Origin: an uncultured Saprospiraceae bacterium
GTDB taxonomy: Bacteria > Bacteroidota > Bacteroidia > Chitinophagales > Saprospiraceae
Assembly (NCBI GenBank): GCA_937959375.1
Contig: CALGLS010000024.1
Location: 1 to 9,560, forward strand
Length of the DNA: 9,560 nt
Direction: 5' to 3'
Shown here: positions 1-6,943 of the stretch, piece by piece
How positions within the stretch are numbered: the stretch's first letter is position 1
Layout of the letters: the number at the start of each line of letters is the position of its first letter
Program-made: the position numbers and the translations under genes
The notes under the pieces: generated by a model
What the model was told of the DNA's origin: nothing
Database searches by the model: none
Seen by the model: only the letters and a program-made list of their open reading frames with translations

Positions 1-20
1 CGGGATTTGTCAAAGAACCA
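1..20 (+). repeat. Right end of a dispersed palindromic element (partial copy at window edge)
   Basis: The first 20 bases are identical to 7848-7867, the right end of the hairpin element that splits the endonuclease V gene, and also match the inverse of that element's left arm. Identity stops at base 21, where the flanks differ, as expected at the edge of a mobile or dispersed repeat. In the frame that is open through the full copy, this piece reads GFVKEP followed by TAA at 21-23, so it may form the C-terminus of a gene lying left of the window. That gene cannot be seen. The repeat identity is directly observed; the coding role is speculative. Confidence 0.75.
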
Positions 21-37
21 TAAACATTTACCTTTTG
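6..37 (+). promoter_or_regulatory. Possible Bacteroidota-type promoter for the NTF2-like gene
   Basis: TTTG at 6-9 is followed after 19 bases by TACCTTTTG at 29-37. This is close to the Bacteroidota pattern TTTG-N(about 19)-TAnnTTTG, with one extra T before the G. Transcription would start near 44, giving a leader of about 30 bases before the ATG at 76. If real, the -33 box lies inside the repeat copy, so the element would be supplying part of a promoter. The match is imperfect and such boxes are common by chance in AT-rich DNA. Confidence 0.25.
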
Positions 38-75
38 TAACCAAGTAACGTTTCAACCGACTACAAAACAAACTT

Positions 76-555
76 ATGAAAAAAATATTTTTACTCCACT
101 TACTACTCGTTTTGGTTTTTTCTTCTTTTGCACAAGAAGTGACTGAGGTCAAAGAAAATCAATCCGAAGAAAAGGCTGTGCGAACTGTTGTGGAATCACT
201 CTTCGATGGTATGCGTGCTGGCGATAGCACTATGGTTCGCAATTGTTTTCACAAAGGAGCAAGCATGCAAACTGCATTCACAGATAAAAAAGGTGAACCT
301 CGGTTAGACACAGGAACCGTCGATGGTTTTTGCGAAGCAGTAGGAACACCGCATGACCAAGTGTGGGATGAAAGGATTTGGTCCTATGATATAAAAATAG
401 ATGGCCTCATGGCCAGCGTTTGGACAGAATATTCGTTTTACATTGGAGATAGAAAGTCTCACTGTGGTGTAAATGCCTTTCTGATGTTTAAGTCTAAAGA
501 TGGATGGAAAATATTGAACATCATGGATACTAGAACAAGAGAAGGTTGTAGATGA
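76..555 (+). CDS. Secreted NTF2-like (lumazine-binding/SnoaL-like) family protein
   Basis: A 159-residue protein. Residues 1-19 form a signal peptide: a Lys-Lys start, a Leu/Val-rich core, and likely cleavage after SFA before QE. The mature part resembles the small NTF2-like cone-fold proteins common in Bacteroidota. It has an N-terminal helix region (AVRTVVESLFDGMRAGD, 34-50) typical of 'one domain, one pocket' members, followed by strands ending in GWKILNIMDTR (143-153). The signal peptide points to the periplasm or outside. Specific substrate or activity cannot be told; some relatives are enzymes, and many only bind ligands. Cysteines at 57, 86, 130 and 158 could form disulfides. ATG at 76 is the natural start because it opens the signal peptide; there is no Shine-Dalgarno site, as usual in this phylum. 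The next gene starts 165 bases downstream. Confidence 0.8.
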   Translation: MKKIFLLHLLLVLVFSSFAQEVTEVKENQSEEKAVRTVVESLFDGMRAGDSTMVRNCFHKGASMQTAFTDKKGEPRLDTGTVDGFCEAVGTPHDQVWDERIWSYDIKIDGLMASVWTEYSFYIGDRKSHCGVNAFLMFKSKDGWKILNIMDTRTREGCR

Positions 556-720
556 TTTTCATATACACTATCACATTGTTCCAAGAAACTTAGGAGACGG
601 ATAATCAATTCGTTGGAAAATGCACGCAGAATGGGTTTCAGAATTTGACAATATGATACAATTATTAGAAGAAAAGTAAGATGGTTTATTCATCGCCATC
701 AAACAAAGCGCACCAAACCA
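556..720 (+). other. Spacer with a possible small gene relic (620-679)
   Basis: This 165-base spacer holds no clear gene. An in-frame stretch from about 578 to 679, interrupted by one TAA at 602-604, ends with a 19-residue open frame from ATG 620 (MHAEWVSEFDNMIQLLEEK, then TAA). Its composition (Trp, acidic/aliphatic helix) looks more like real protein than random AT-rich DNA, so it may be the tail of a decayed gene. I do not recognise the parent family. No terminator-like hairpin with a T-run is visible after the upstream gene, and no convincing promoter is seen for the receptor gene. Confidence 0.2.
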
Positions 721-3348
721 ATGAAGCTGAAGCTAGTAAACTTATTCTTATTGATTTTCTTTTTAGTCGAATCCAATGCACAAAATGGACTCGACACAAA
801 AGTTGAACTCTCCTATCAACAAAGCAGTTTTAAAAATATTATTCAAGATATTGAAACACGTTACGCTATTACTTTTGCGTATGGCGATCTAGACTTAAGT
901 GTCAAAGAAAGTCTAGAGCACACAGGTTCGCTTGGAGATGGTTTACAAAAACTATTCACTCCTAACGATATTGAATTTCGATGTATCGCCAACCAAGTCG
1001 TTCTCAAATACAATTACGTTAAAGGGCGCCCCGTCAGAGGAATCATTTTTGATAGCCAGAGCAATATACCATTAATCGGTGCCACTATTTCCGTTGTAAA
1101 TATGATCCCTTCAAAAGGAACTGATACCGATATTGAGGGCTATTTTAAACTAACAGATTTGCGGATTGGGCGATATGATTTTATGGTTCAATACTTAGGT
1201 TACGAAACAAAAATAATCAACCAAGTTTTAGTTTCCGGTGGCAAGGAAGTGTTTTTAAATATCGATCTAAAAGAGTCAACGTTAGCGCTTACTGAAGTCG
1301 TTGTCAATGTAAAAAAAGATCCTGGAAAAGCGATCAACGACATGGCCAATCCCAATGCTACTTCATTTTCTGTTGAACAAACACAGCGATTCGCTGCAGC
1401 AATATCTGATCCTGCGCGAATGGTGCAATCTTACGCTGGTGTGTCAAGTGGTGGTGATGACTTATCCAACGAAATTGTTATTCGAGGAAACTCATCACGA
1501 GGTTTGCTATGGCGAATTGAAGGAGTTGAAGTTCCAAATCCAAATCACTTTGGTGGTGTTGGTTCTGGTGGTGGAGCTATAAGCATGTTGAGCGCTAAAA
1601 CTTTGAGTGACTCCGATTTTTACACAGGGGCCTTTCCTGCCGAATACGGAAATGCACTTAGTGGCGTTTTTGATCTTCGCATGCGCAATGGAAATTCTGA
1701 CCGAAGAGAACATAGCATTGTAGTTGGTAACCTAGGAATGGAAGCTTCTTCCGAAGGTTATTTTACAAAAAAATCAAAAGCTTCATATCTGATTAACTAC
1801 CGTTATTCAACTATTGAACTGGTTAACAAATGGCTTCCAGCACTAGGTCGACAAATTCCTTCTTACCGTGACCTCTCTTTTAAAATAAATGTTCCCACAA
1901 AAAAAGCTGGACGGTTTAGTCTCTTCGGTTTGCGTGGAAGAAACTCAATAAACGTAAACTCAAATCGCGAACCTGCCACTTGGCAAACACTGAATGATGC
2001 GCTAGATACTTATGAAGATCAAAAGCTAAGAGTTGCTGGTTTACAGCATCGATATTTACTAAATGACGATGCATACATCACGACCACCTTATCTGCTTCA
2101 CGTTACAACTATTATGATTTAACGGAATACTTAAACCCTGATTTCAACTTGCTGCCTGATACTATTGATGAATCAATTTTTAGAAATGATGATATAGCAC
2201 TCTCAGTGGCATTCAATAAGAAAGTATCCGCAACGCACACTTTTAAAACTGGCTTTGAAATTAAAAATAAAGACTACACTTTTGATTACATCACCGTTGA
2301 AGATAATATTGACAGTCTCCAACTTTTTGTTCGAAGCCAAGGGAATACAAATTTGCTACAAACCTATTTTCAATGGAAGTCATACCTATCGGAAAAATGG
2401 GAAATTAATTCTGGTGTTCATTTCATCTATTTCTTTTTGAATAATACTTTTGGTGTAGACCCACGGTTTTCAGTCAAATATTCCTTTTCTCCAAAAAGCA
2501 ACCTAGCGCTTTCTTGTGGATTACATAGCAAACCCGAACACCCGAGCACCTACTTCTTAGAGGACATCGGTCCTGACGGTATTCAAAGAAATCCGAATCT
2601 AGGTTTACCACTATCAAAGGCTGCGCATTTTGTATTGGGTTTTAACCAACGATTTTCTAAGACATTGAATTTTAAAGCTGAAATATACTATCAACATCTT
2701 TTTGACATTCCAGTTTCTACAGATCCAAGTACTGGTTTTACTGCGTTAAATTCGTTTGATGTTTTTGATAATATTTACAACAACGATAACAGTCGAACTG
2801 CGATGGTAGGTGTAGGTCAGGGACGCAATTATGGATTGGAATTAAGTCTGGAAAAATTCTTTGACAAGGGGTACTACTATTTATTAAATACTTCTCTTTT
2901 TGAATCGAAATATGCAGGTGTAGACAAAAAATGGTACAACACCATCACTTCTACTAAAATTTTGTTCAATGCCCTTGGAGGAAAAGAATGGTTGATTGGT
3001 AAAAAGAAAAAAAATGTGTTAGGTCTTAATCTCAAGTATGCAATATATGGAGGGCGACGTGATACACCTATTGATTTAGATGCATCAATTGATGCAGGTT
3101 ATCAAGTCGAGTACCCAGATAGTTTTTATACCATCCAACTTAAACCCTATTCGCGTCTTGACTTAGGTATTTCGTACAAAATCAATACAAATAAAGTCAC
3201 GCATACTTTTTTGTTTGATCTACAAAATGTTACCAACCGTTTCAATGTTTATAATCTATATTTTGATCGAGTAAGTAATACTCTTCGTGAAGAAAGACAA
3301 AATGGGTTTGTTCCCTTTATGTCTTATCGTTTGGAGTTTCATCTTTAA
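721..3348 (+). CDS. TonB-dependent outer-membrane receptor with STN and carboxypeptidase-regulatory-like domains
   Basis: An 875-residue outer-membrane receptor that would import a ligand using TonB-ExbBD energy. In order: signal peptide (1-20, cut before QNG); an STN-like domain (about 28-96); a CarboxypepD_reg-like beta-sandwich (about 104-185, with GATISV and the GYF and GYET turns); a plug (about 190-325, including EIVIRGNSS, RIEGVEVPNPNHFGG and AGAFPAEYG-like FYTGAFPAEYGNALSGVFDLR); then a 22-strand-type barrel to the end, closing with SYRLEFHL. The STN domain often signals to a FecR-type anti-sigma factor, but no fecI/fecR genes lie nearby. There is also no SusD partner, so a SusC-type glycan system is unlikely. 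The ligand is unknown. The GNAT gene follows after 18 bases and is probably cotranscribed. Length and motifs look intact. Confidence 0.93.
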   Translation: MKLKLVNLFLLIFFLVESNAQNGLDTKVELSYQQSSFKNIIQDIETRYAITFAYGDLDLSVKESLEHTGSLGDGLQKLFTPNDIEFRCIANQVVLKYNYVKGRPVRGIIFDSQSNIPLIGATISVVNMIPSKGTDTDIEGYFKLTDLRIGRYDFMVQYLGYETKIINQVLVSGGKEVFLNIDLKESTLALTEVVVNVKKDPGKAINDMANPNATSFSVEQTQRFAAAISDPARMVQSYAGVSSGGDDLSNEIVIRGNSSRGLLWRIEGVEVPNPNHFGGVGSGGGAISMLSAKTLSDSDFYTGAFPAEYGNALSGVFDLRMRNGNSDRREHSIVVGNLGMEASSEGYFTKKSKASYLINYRYSTIELVNKWLPALGRQIPSYRDLSFKINVPTKKAGRFSLFGLRGRNSINVNSNREPATWQTLNDALDTYEDQKLRVAGLQHRYLLNDDAYITTTLSASRYNYYDLTEYLNPDFNLLPDTIDESIFRNDDIALSVAFNKKVSATHTFKTGFEIKNKDYTFDYITVEDNIDSLQLFVRSQGNTNLLQTYFQWKSYLSEKWEINSGVHFIYFFLNNTFGVDPRFSVKYSFSPKSNLALSCGLHSKPEHPSTYFLEDIGPDGIQRNPNLGLPLSKAAHFVLGFNQRFSKTLNFKAEIYYQHLFDIPVSTDPSTGFTALNSFDVFDNIYNNDNSRTAMVGVGQGRNYGLELSLEKFFDKGYYYLLNTSLFESKYAGVDKKWYNTITSTKILFNALGGKEWLIGKKKKNVLGLNLKYAIYGGRRDTPIDLDASIDAGYQVEYPDSFYTIQLKPYSRLDLGISYKINTNKVTHTFLFDLQNVTNRFNVYNLYFDRVSNTLREERQNGFVPFMSYRLEFHL

Positions 3349-3366
3349 ATAACTTCAATTATCATT

Positions 3367-3846
3367 TTGACAACGCTTCGCAAAATAACTAAAAATGAAA
3401 AAGATATTCTAAATAATTTACTTGTAGAATACCTATTAGAATTGTTGCCCAATGATCATCCTGAATACAAATACTTAGATCGCTATTGGCTAGAGAAAGA
3501 TCGTCATCCATTTTTCATTTACTTTGAATCAAACATGGTAGGATTTGTTCTTCTCAATAGAGTGCATTCAATTCCTCAGCATCCAATTCCTTATTCAATA
3601 GCAGAGTTTTATATTAAACCAAAATTCAGAAAAAAAGGAATTGGAAAATCGGCTGCCATTCAGTGTTTCAACCGTTTTCCAGGCAACTGGGAAGTACAGA
3701 TATTTTCAAATAATATTGCAGGTATTCATTTTTGGAGAAAAACTATTGGGCAATTCACCGCTCATCAATACAAGGAGCAGGAAGACAAGCAATCAGATAG
3801 AATTATTCAAATTTTTAAAAGCATTGGAAATCTTAACATTAATTAA
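3367..3846 (+). CDS. GNAT family N-acetyltransferase, TTG start
   Basis: A 159-residue acyl-CoA-dependent acetyltransferase. The acetyl-CoA pyrophosphate loop is RKKGIGKSA (88-96, pattern R-x-x-G-x-G), preceded by strand AEFYIKPKF (79-87). The motif-B region runs NWEVQIFSNNIAGIHFWRKTI (107-127), where the N-x-x-A-x-x-F-W pattern is typical. The acceptor substrate cannot be inferred. TTG at 3367 is chosen as the start because there is no in-frame ATG between the receptor's stop and residue 57, and the N-terminal helix before residue 20 is needed for the fold. It sits in the same frame as the receptor, separated by its TAA, and is likely in the same transcript. Cytoplasmic; no signal peptide. 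Confidence 0.85.
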   Translation: MTTLRKITKNEKDILNNLLVEYLLELLPNDHPEYKYLDRYWLEKDRHPFFIYFESNMVGFVLLNRVHSIPQHPIPYSIAEFYIKPKFRKKGIGKSAAIQCFNRFPGNWEVQIFSNNIAGIHFWRKTIGQFTAHQYKEQEDKQSDRIIQIFKSIGNLNIN

Positions 3847-3866
3847 CACCAAAGCAAGTCAAATCA

Positions 3867-3927
3867 TCCAGTCTGATGTGAATTTCTTATGAATTAATTG
3901 TAAAAATCCTTTATCTTTCAGACTGGA
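3867..3927. repeat. 10-bp inverted repeat with 41-base spacer, possible loose terminator or operator
   Basis: TCCAGTCTGA (3867-3876) is mirrored exactly by TCAGACTGGA (3918-3927). It lies in the 176-base gap after the acetyltransferase and before the ankyrin-phosphatase gene. The spacer is long and no T-run follows directly, so it is not a classic intrinsic terminator. It could be a weak transcript-end structure or a protein-binding site. The rest of the gap (3928-4022) shows nothing recognisable. Confidence 0.35.
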
Positions 3928-4022
3928 ATTGTGAAACGACTACTGCTAATGATATCATATGTGAAGTTCTTTTCATGTTACCAAGTAAAAGCCCCCACAC
4001 ACTGGCATAAATAATTTACTAC

Positions 4023-5468
4023 ATGAAACGGCTTTCTATTCTTGTCTTTTTGATTGGGCTAAGCTTTTGGGCAAACAGCCAAAGTTTGCTAACAGCTGTC
4101 GCTACCGACAACTTAGATGAATTAAAAGCCTACGTCAAGAAATATGGCGTCAACTATCCTCAAGACAAACTCTACCCTATCGTCGCTGCGGCTAAATATG
4201 GCCGGCATGAACTCGTCAAATATCTAGTAGAAAACGATGCTGACATAAACGCCAGGGAATACAAAAAAAGGACGGCATTGATGTACGCCGTTAAAAACAA
4301 TCATATCGATCTTGCTATCTATCTTTTAAGTTTCAATCCCGATTTAAAACTCAAAGATTACAAAGGAAACTCTGCCCTTGAAATAGCTTATAATACCGAC
4401 CGATTTGATGCCATCAAAGAACACCTTCCCGAAAATCCTTTTGTCGGAGCAGATGGTCCATACATCTTTAACACTCGAAAAAAGTACAACGTTATTTCTA
4501 TTTTAAAAAATGAAGATGGCACCTTTTACAAGGATCATCAGTCTGTAGAAAAAACGAATGAACCATTATATGCTCCATGCAGATCAGTTAATGGAGACAC
4601 ATTGTTTCAGATAGAAATACGAAATAAATTTAAACCTGACAAAAAGAATACTTTTGAAAATGTTGCTCAAATAATTGCCATCTCTGATATCGAAGGCAAC
4701 TTCAATGAGTTTGTAAAATTACTATTAGAAACAAAGGTCATGAATGAATCCTATGAATGGATTTATGGATCTGGTCATCTTGTTCTTTTAGGCGATTTCT
4801 TTGATCGAGGTGATCAAGTCACAGAATGTCTTTGGCTGGCTTATCATCTCGAACAACAAGCAGAGAAAGCTGGAGGAAAGTCTCATTTCCTAATAGGCAA
4901 TCATGAGGAAATGAATCTGAGTGGTGACACACGATATGTCAACTTTAAATACATTTCAAATGCGAATTTTATTGACATAAAATACCAATCCCTTTACAAC
5001 AGCAAAAGCATTTTGGGAAAATGGCTGAGAAGTAAAAATGCAATTGTTAGAATCAATGGAAATCTGTTTTTGCATGCCGGGATTTCTCCCGACTTTTTAG
5101 AAAAACGCTATTCTCTAAATACCATCAACTTTGTAGTGCAAAACAACATTGCAAACAGTCCAAAAATTCGGAGTCAACACTATCAGGCACATGATGTTTT
5201 TAATCATAAGTACGGTCCCCTTTGGTATCGCGGATTAATAAAAGGATCCGTTAGTCAGCAAGATGTCCAAGATATTTTAAAATTTTATAAAGCGAAGCGA
5301 ATAATTATTGGACATTCCGCAGTCAAAGAAATTACAGCTTTTTACGAGCAGTGTGTGATCGATATTGATGTCAAACATTCACTTGGCGAGAAAGTTTCTA
5401 GAGCATTGTTAATCAAAGATGGACATTATTATTCCGTTGGGGTTGATTACAAAAAACGCCTTTTCTAA
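4023..5468 (+). CDS. Exported ankyrin-repeat and PPP-type metallophosphoesterase fusion protein
   Basis: A 481-residue protein in three parts. A signal peptide (1-20, ending WANSQ) directs export. Ankyrin repeats follow at about 21-135 (for example GRHELVKYLVENDADINAREYKKRTALMYAVKNNHIDLAIYLL, 60-102, described by these repeat cores), likely for protein binding. Residues about 215-480 are a calcineurin-like phosphatase of the PPP type: SDIEGN (221-226), GDFFDRG (257-263), GNHEE (292-296), HAGI (351-354) and GH (430-431). These supply the usual two-metal ligands D222, D258, N293, H351 and H431, with general acid H294. The metal-1 histidine of the usual GDxHG motif is a glutamate (E224), which could still bind metal. 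The region after GNHE (EMNLSGDTRYV) resembles Shewanella-like bacterial phosphatases. Predicted activity is phosphomonoester hydrolysis in the periplasm or outside; the substrate is unknown. Confidence 0.88.
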   Translation: MKRLSILVFLIGLSFWANSQSLLTAVATDNLDELKAYVKKYGVNYPQDKLYPIVAAAKYGRHELVKYLVENDADINAREYKKRTALMYAVKNNHIDLAIYLLSFNPDLKLKDYKGNSALEIAYNTDRFDAIKEHLPENPFVGADGPYIFNTRKKYNVISILKNEDGTFYKDHQSVEKTNEPLYAPCRSVNGDTLFQIEIRNKFKPDKKNTFENVAQIIAISDIEGNFNEFVKLLLETKVMNESYEWIYGSGHLVLLGDFFDRGDQVTECLWLAYHLEQQAEKAGGKSHFLIGNHEEMNLSGDTRYVNFKYISNANFIDIKYQSLYNSKSILGKWLRSKNAIVRINGNLFLHAGISPDFLEKRYSLNTINFVVQNNIANSPKIRSQHYQAHDVFNHKYGPLWYRGLIKGSVSQQDVQDILKFYKAKRIIIGHSAVKEITAFYEQCVIDIDVKHSLGEKVSRALLIKDGHYYSVGVDYKKRLF

Positions 5469-5705
5469 GAATTGATTTAAATGTAAAATCCTGCAGAATC
5501 TACTCCAACTCATCTTAAAACGCCATTTCCCAATATTGAATCTAAATACTTCAGGCGTTATTATTTCGTTTTATAAGCCGGATAAGAACGAATTTGAGAA
5601 AATATTTTGACCAACCTACAGCAGGCAACTACTGATTTTAGTACTGAAACGGCTATTCCATCAACATATATTAGCAATTTTAGTTATTTTTAGCACTTTA
5701 ACAGC

Positions 5706-5717
5706 AGAAGTTGTTTA
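5706..5717 (+). promoter_or_regulatory. AGAAGTTGTTTA motif, copy 1
   Basis: A 12-base sequence identical to the core at 5790-5801 and to the reverse complement of 7542-7553. It lies 84 bases before copy 2, about eight helical turns, so proteins bound at both sites would face the same side of the DNA. The role is inferred from recurrence between genes only; no regulator is identified. Confidence 0.35.
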
Positions 5718-5787
5718 TAACCAAGCCCCAAATGCATCTTAGTACCATTATTGCTGGTAAATTGCCGAGCATTCATTATTCGTAAAC

Positions 5788-5808
5788 ATAGAAGTTGTTT
5801 AAAACAAC
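5788..5808 (+). promoter_or_regulatory. AGAAGTTGTTTA motif copy 2 with palindrome, before the TonB-like gene
   Basis: ATAGAAGTTGTTTAAA (5788-5803) is matched over 16 bases by the reverse complement at 7540-7555, before the endonuclease V gene. The right part is a perfect palindrome, GTTGTTT-A-AAACAAC (5794-5808), and GTTTAAAAC is repeated at 5812-5820. Its position 22-64 bases before the possible starts of the TonB-like gene fits an operator or activator site. The regulator is unknown. Confidence 0.45.
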
Positions 5809-5829
5809 CTCGTTTAAAACCCTAGTATT

Positions 5830-6840
5830 TTGGCAAGTAATTACATAAAAGCTATTCAGGCAGAAACGGAAATGATCAACGAGTCAAAGATTAAGAAAAA
5901 GGCACGTCGTTGGGCTATTCTAGTACTCCTCCTTTTATTGGTCATGCTTTTCTATCCTTGGATGAGTCATAAAATATTAGAAGAAGAACGATTTGAACAG
6001 GTAGTTGAAATTCAATTTGATCAAAAATTTAGAGAGCAAGCTGCTGCGGAAAGGTCTTCTGCCAAAGCTGCTCCTGCTGCGGAAGTGAATAACGAAGAAA
6101 CAGAAGTTGCCGAACCTGAGGCTGTTGAAGAACCTGTTGAAGAAGTAGTAAAACCTGAACCAGTTCCAGAGACAAAACCTGAACCGAAACCTGAACCTAA
6201 AACAGAAAAAGTAAAGATTACTCCAAAACCTTCTACGCCAGTTATAACTTCATCTGAGTCGACAAGAAAAATTGAAAAGAAAGTAGAAAAAATGCTCGAA
6301 GAAGTTGCTGAGAAATCTAAAGTTGAAAAAGTCAGTTCGCAGGTTACTGAAGTAACTGAAGAAATTACCGACGATTTTATGAGTGACCTTGCCGACTACT
6401 TCAAAAAAAGCAAGAAAAAGAAATCGAAACCTGGCGGCGGAAAGAAAAGTGATAACCCAGATACCGGCACTAGCTCAACTTCAGGAGAAGGTGATAGCGG
6501 TTCTTCCGATACAGGAGATTCCGACACCGATGGCCAAGGAGATTCTGGCGACTCAGGTGATGACTTTGACGGAGATGGTTTGTTAAGCCGTAAGGTGATC
6601 AAACGTACCAACCTAGGGAACATCGTAAAAGAATCTGGAAAGATCACTGTCAATATTTGTGTTAACCGCGATGGTAAAGTAATTTTTGCGGAAGCAGATA
6701 GATCCAAGTCTACTATAAAAGATAGAACAGTACTAAAAAATGCAGAAGTTGCCCTTAAGGGATATGTCTTTGAAAAGGACTACACTGTTGCTGAGCGTCA
6801 GTGCGCCTCGTATTCTTTCCTTGTAACTGTAGATGACTAA
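5830..6840 (+). CDS. TonB-like energy transducer protein
   Basis: A 336-residue inner-membrane protein of TonB layout. It has a short cytoplasmic N-terminus rich in Lys/Arg, one membrane helix (about 28-43, WAILVLLLLLVMLFYPW), and a periplasm-spanning Pro/Glu/Lys-rich region (about 85-135, with PEPKPEPK). A charged coiled-coil-like helix follows (145-195), then a Lys-rich patch, a Gly/Ser/Asp linker (201-250), and a TonB-like C-terminal domain (about 252-334: GKITVNICVNRDGKVIFAEA, then a conserved-type Cys 325). It would pass proton-motive-force energy to outer-membrane receptors such as the one at 721-3348, but no exbB/exbD genes are present, so this is inference. The linker is unusually acidic and repetitive. 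The start is uncertain: TTG 5830 gives the longest frame, while ATG 5872 gives a 322-residue protein with a more typical short N-terminus. The gene ends at the shared convergent terminator. Confidence 0.82.
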   Translation: MASNYIKAIQAETEMINESKIKKKARRWAILVLLLLLVMLFYPWMSHKILEEERFEQVVEIQFDQKFREQAAAERSSAKAAPAAEVNNEETEVAEPEAVEEPVEEVVKPEPVPETKPEPKPEPKTEKVKITPKPSTPVITSSESTRKIEKKVEKMLEEVAEKSKVEKVSSQVTEVTEEITDDFMSDLADYFKKSKKKKSKPGGGKKSDNPDTGTSSTSGEGDSGSSDTGDSDTDGQGDSGDSGDDFDGDGLLSRKVIKRTNLGNIVKESGKITVNICVNRDGKVIFAEADRSKSTIKDRTVLKNAEVALKGYVFEKDYTVAERQCASYSFLVTVDD

Positions 6841-6841
6841 T

Positions 6842-6943
6842 GAATTAGAATGTGAATTAGAATGTGAATTAGAATGGCCCGTTATCGCAGCGTTTGCGAT
6901 AGTGGGCCATTCTAATTCTAATTCACATTTCCATTCTAATTCC
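6842..6943. terminator. Bidirectional palindromic terminator built from 12-bp repeats
   Basis: It lies between the converging TonB-like and DinB genes. The main hairpin has a perfect 15-bp stem (6866-6880 with 6904-6918), two wobble pairs, then a 7-bp stem TATCGCA/TGCGATA (6883-6889, 6895-6901) around a 5-base loop. The outer left arm is three tandem copies of GAATTAGAATGT (6842, 6854 and 6866, the last ending GG). The right arm holds inverted copies at 6909-6918, 6915-6929 and 6932-6942. The alternative pairings let several registers fold. Either strand can form the hairpin, so it can stop transcripts from both sides; there is no long T-run. The right arm reaches the stop codon of the DinB gene. 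Confidence 0.75.

Larger units (their letters stand above)
5469..5829. other. 361-base gene-free region with repeated regulatory-like motifs
   Basis: No gene with convincing family features was found on either strand. Visible contents are a short inverted repeat AACGCC/GGCGTT (5519-5524 and 5554-5559, 29-base spacer), which is a weak candidate for the end of the phosphatase transcript, and two direct copies of AGAAGTTGTTTA (5706-5717 and 5790-5801). The second copy runs into a perfect palindrome at 5794-5808. Short open stretches are present, for example one ending TGA near 5612, but none has a recognisable product. The right half probably holds the promoter and control region of the TonB-like gene. 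Confidence 0.5.

Noticed and set aside
1355..1713. Alternative frames inside the receptor gene on both strands
   Set aside because: They overlap well-conserved plug-domain coding sequence and have no family features.
721..3348. SusC-type glycan uptake receptor
   Set aside because: No SusD gene follows, and the plug and N-terminal STN layout fit other receptor classes equally well; the substrate is left open.
3641..3892. Overlapping frame at the end of the acetyltransferase gene
   Set aside because: It covers the acetyl-CoA-binding motif in another frame; the GNAT reading is clearly the real one.
6396..6707. Minus-strand open frame of 103 codons inside the TonB-like gene
   Set aside because: It is the antisense of the Gly/Ser/Asp-rich linker, giving a Pro/Ser/Phe-rich low-complexity product with no recognisable features.
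6842..6943. CRISPR-like array
   Set aside because: Repeat units are 12 bases, directly abutting with no unique spacers, and arranged as arms of a hairpin.
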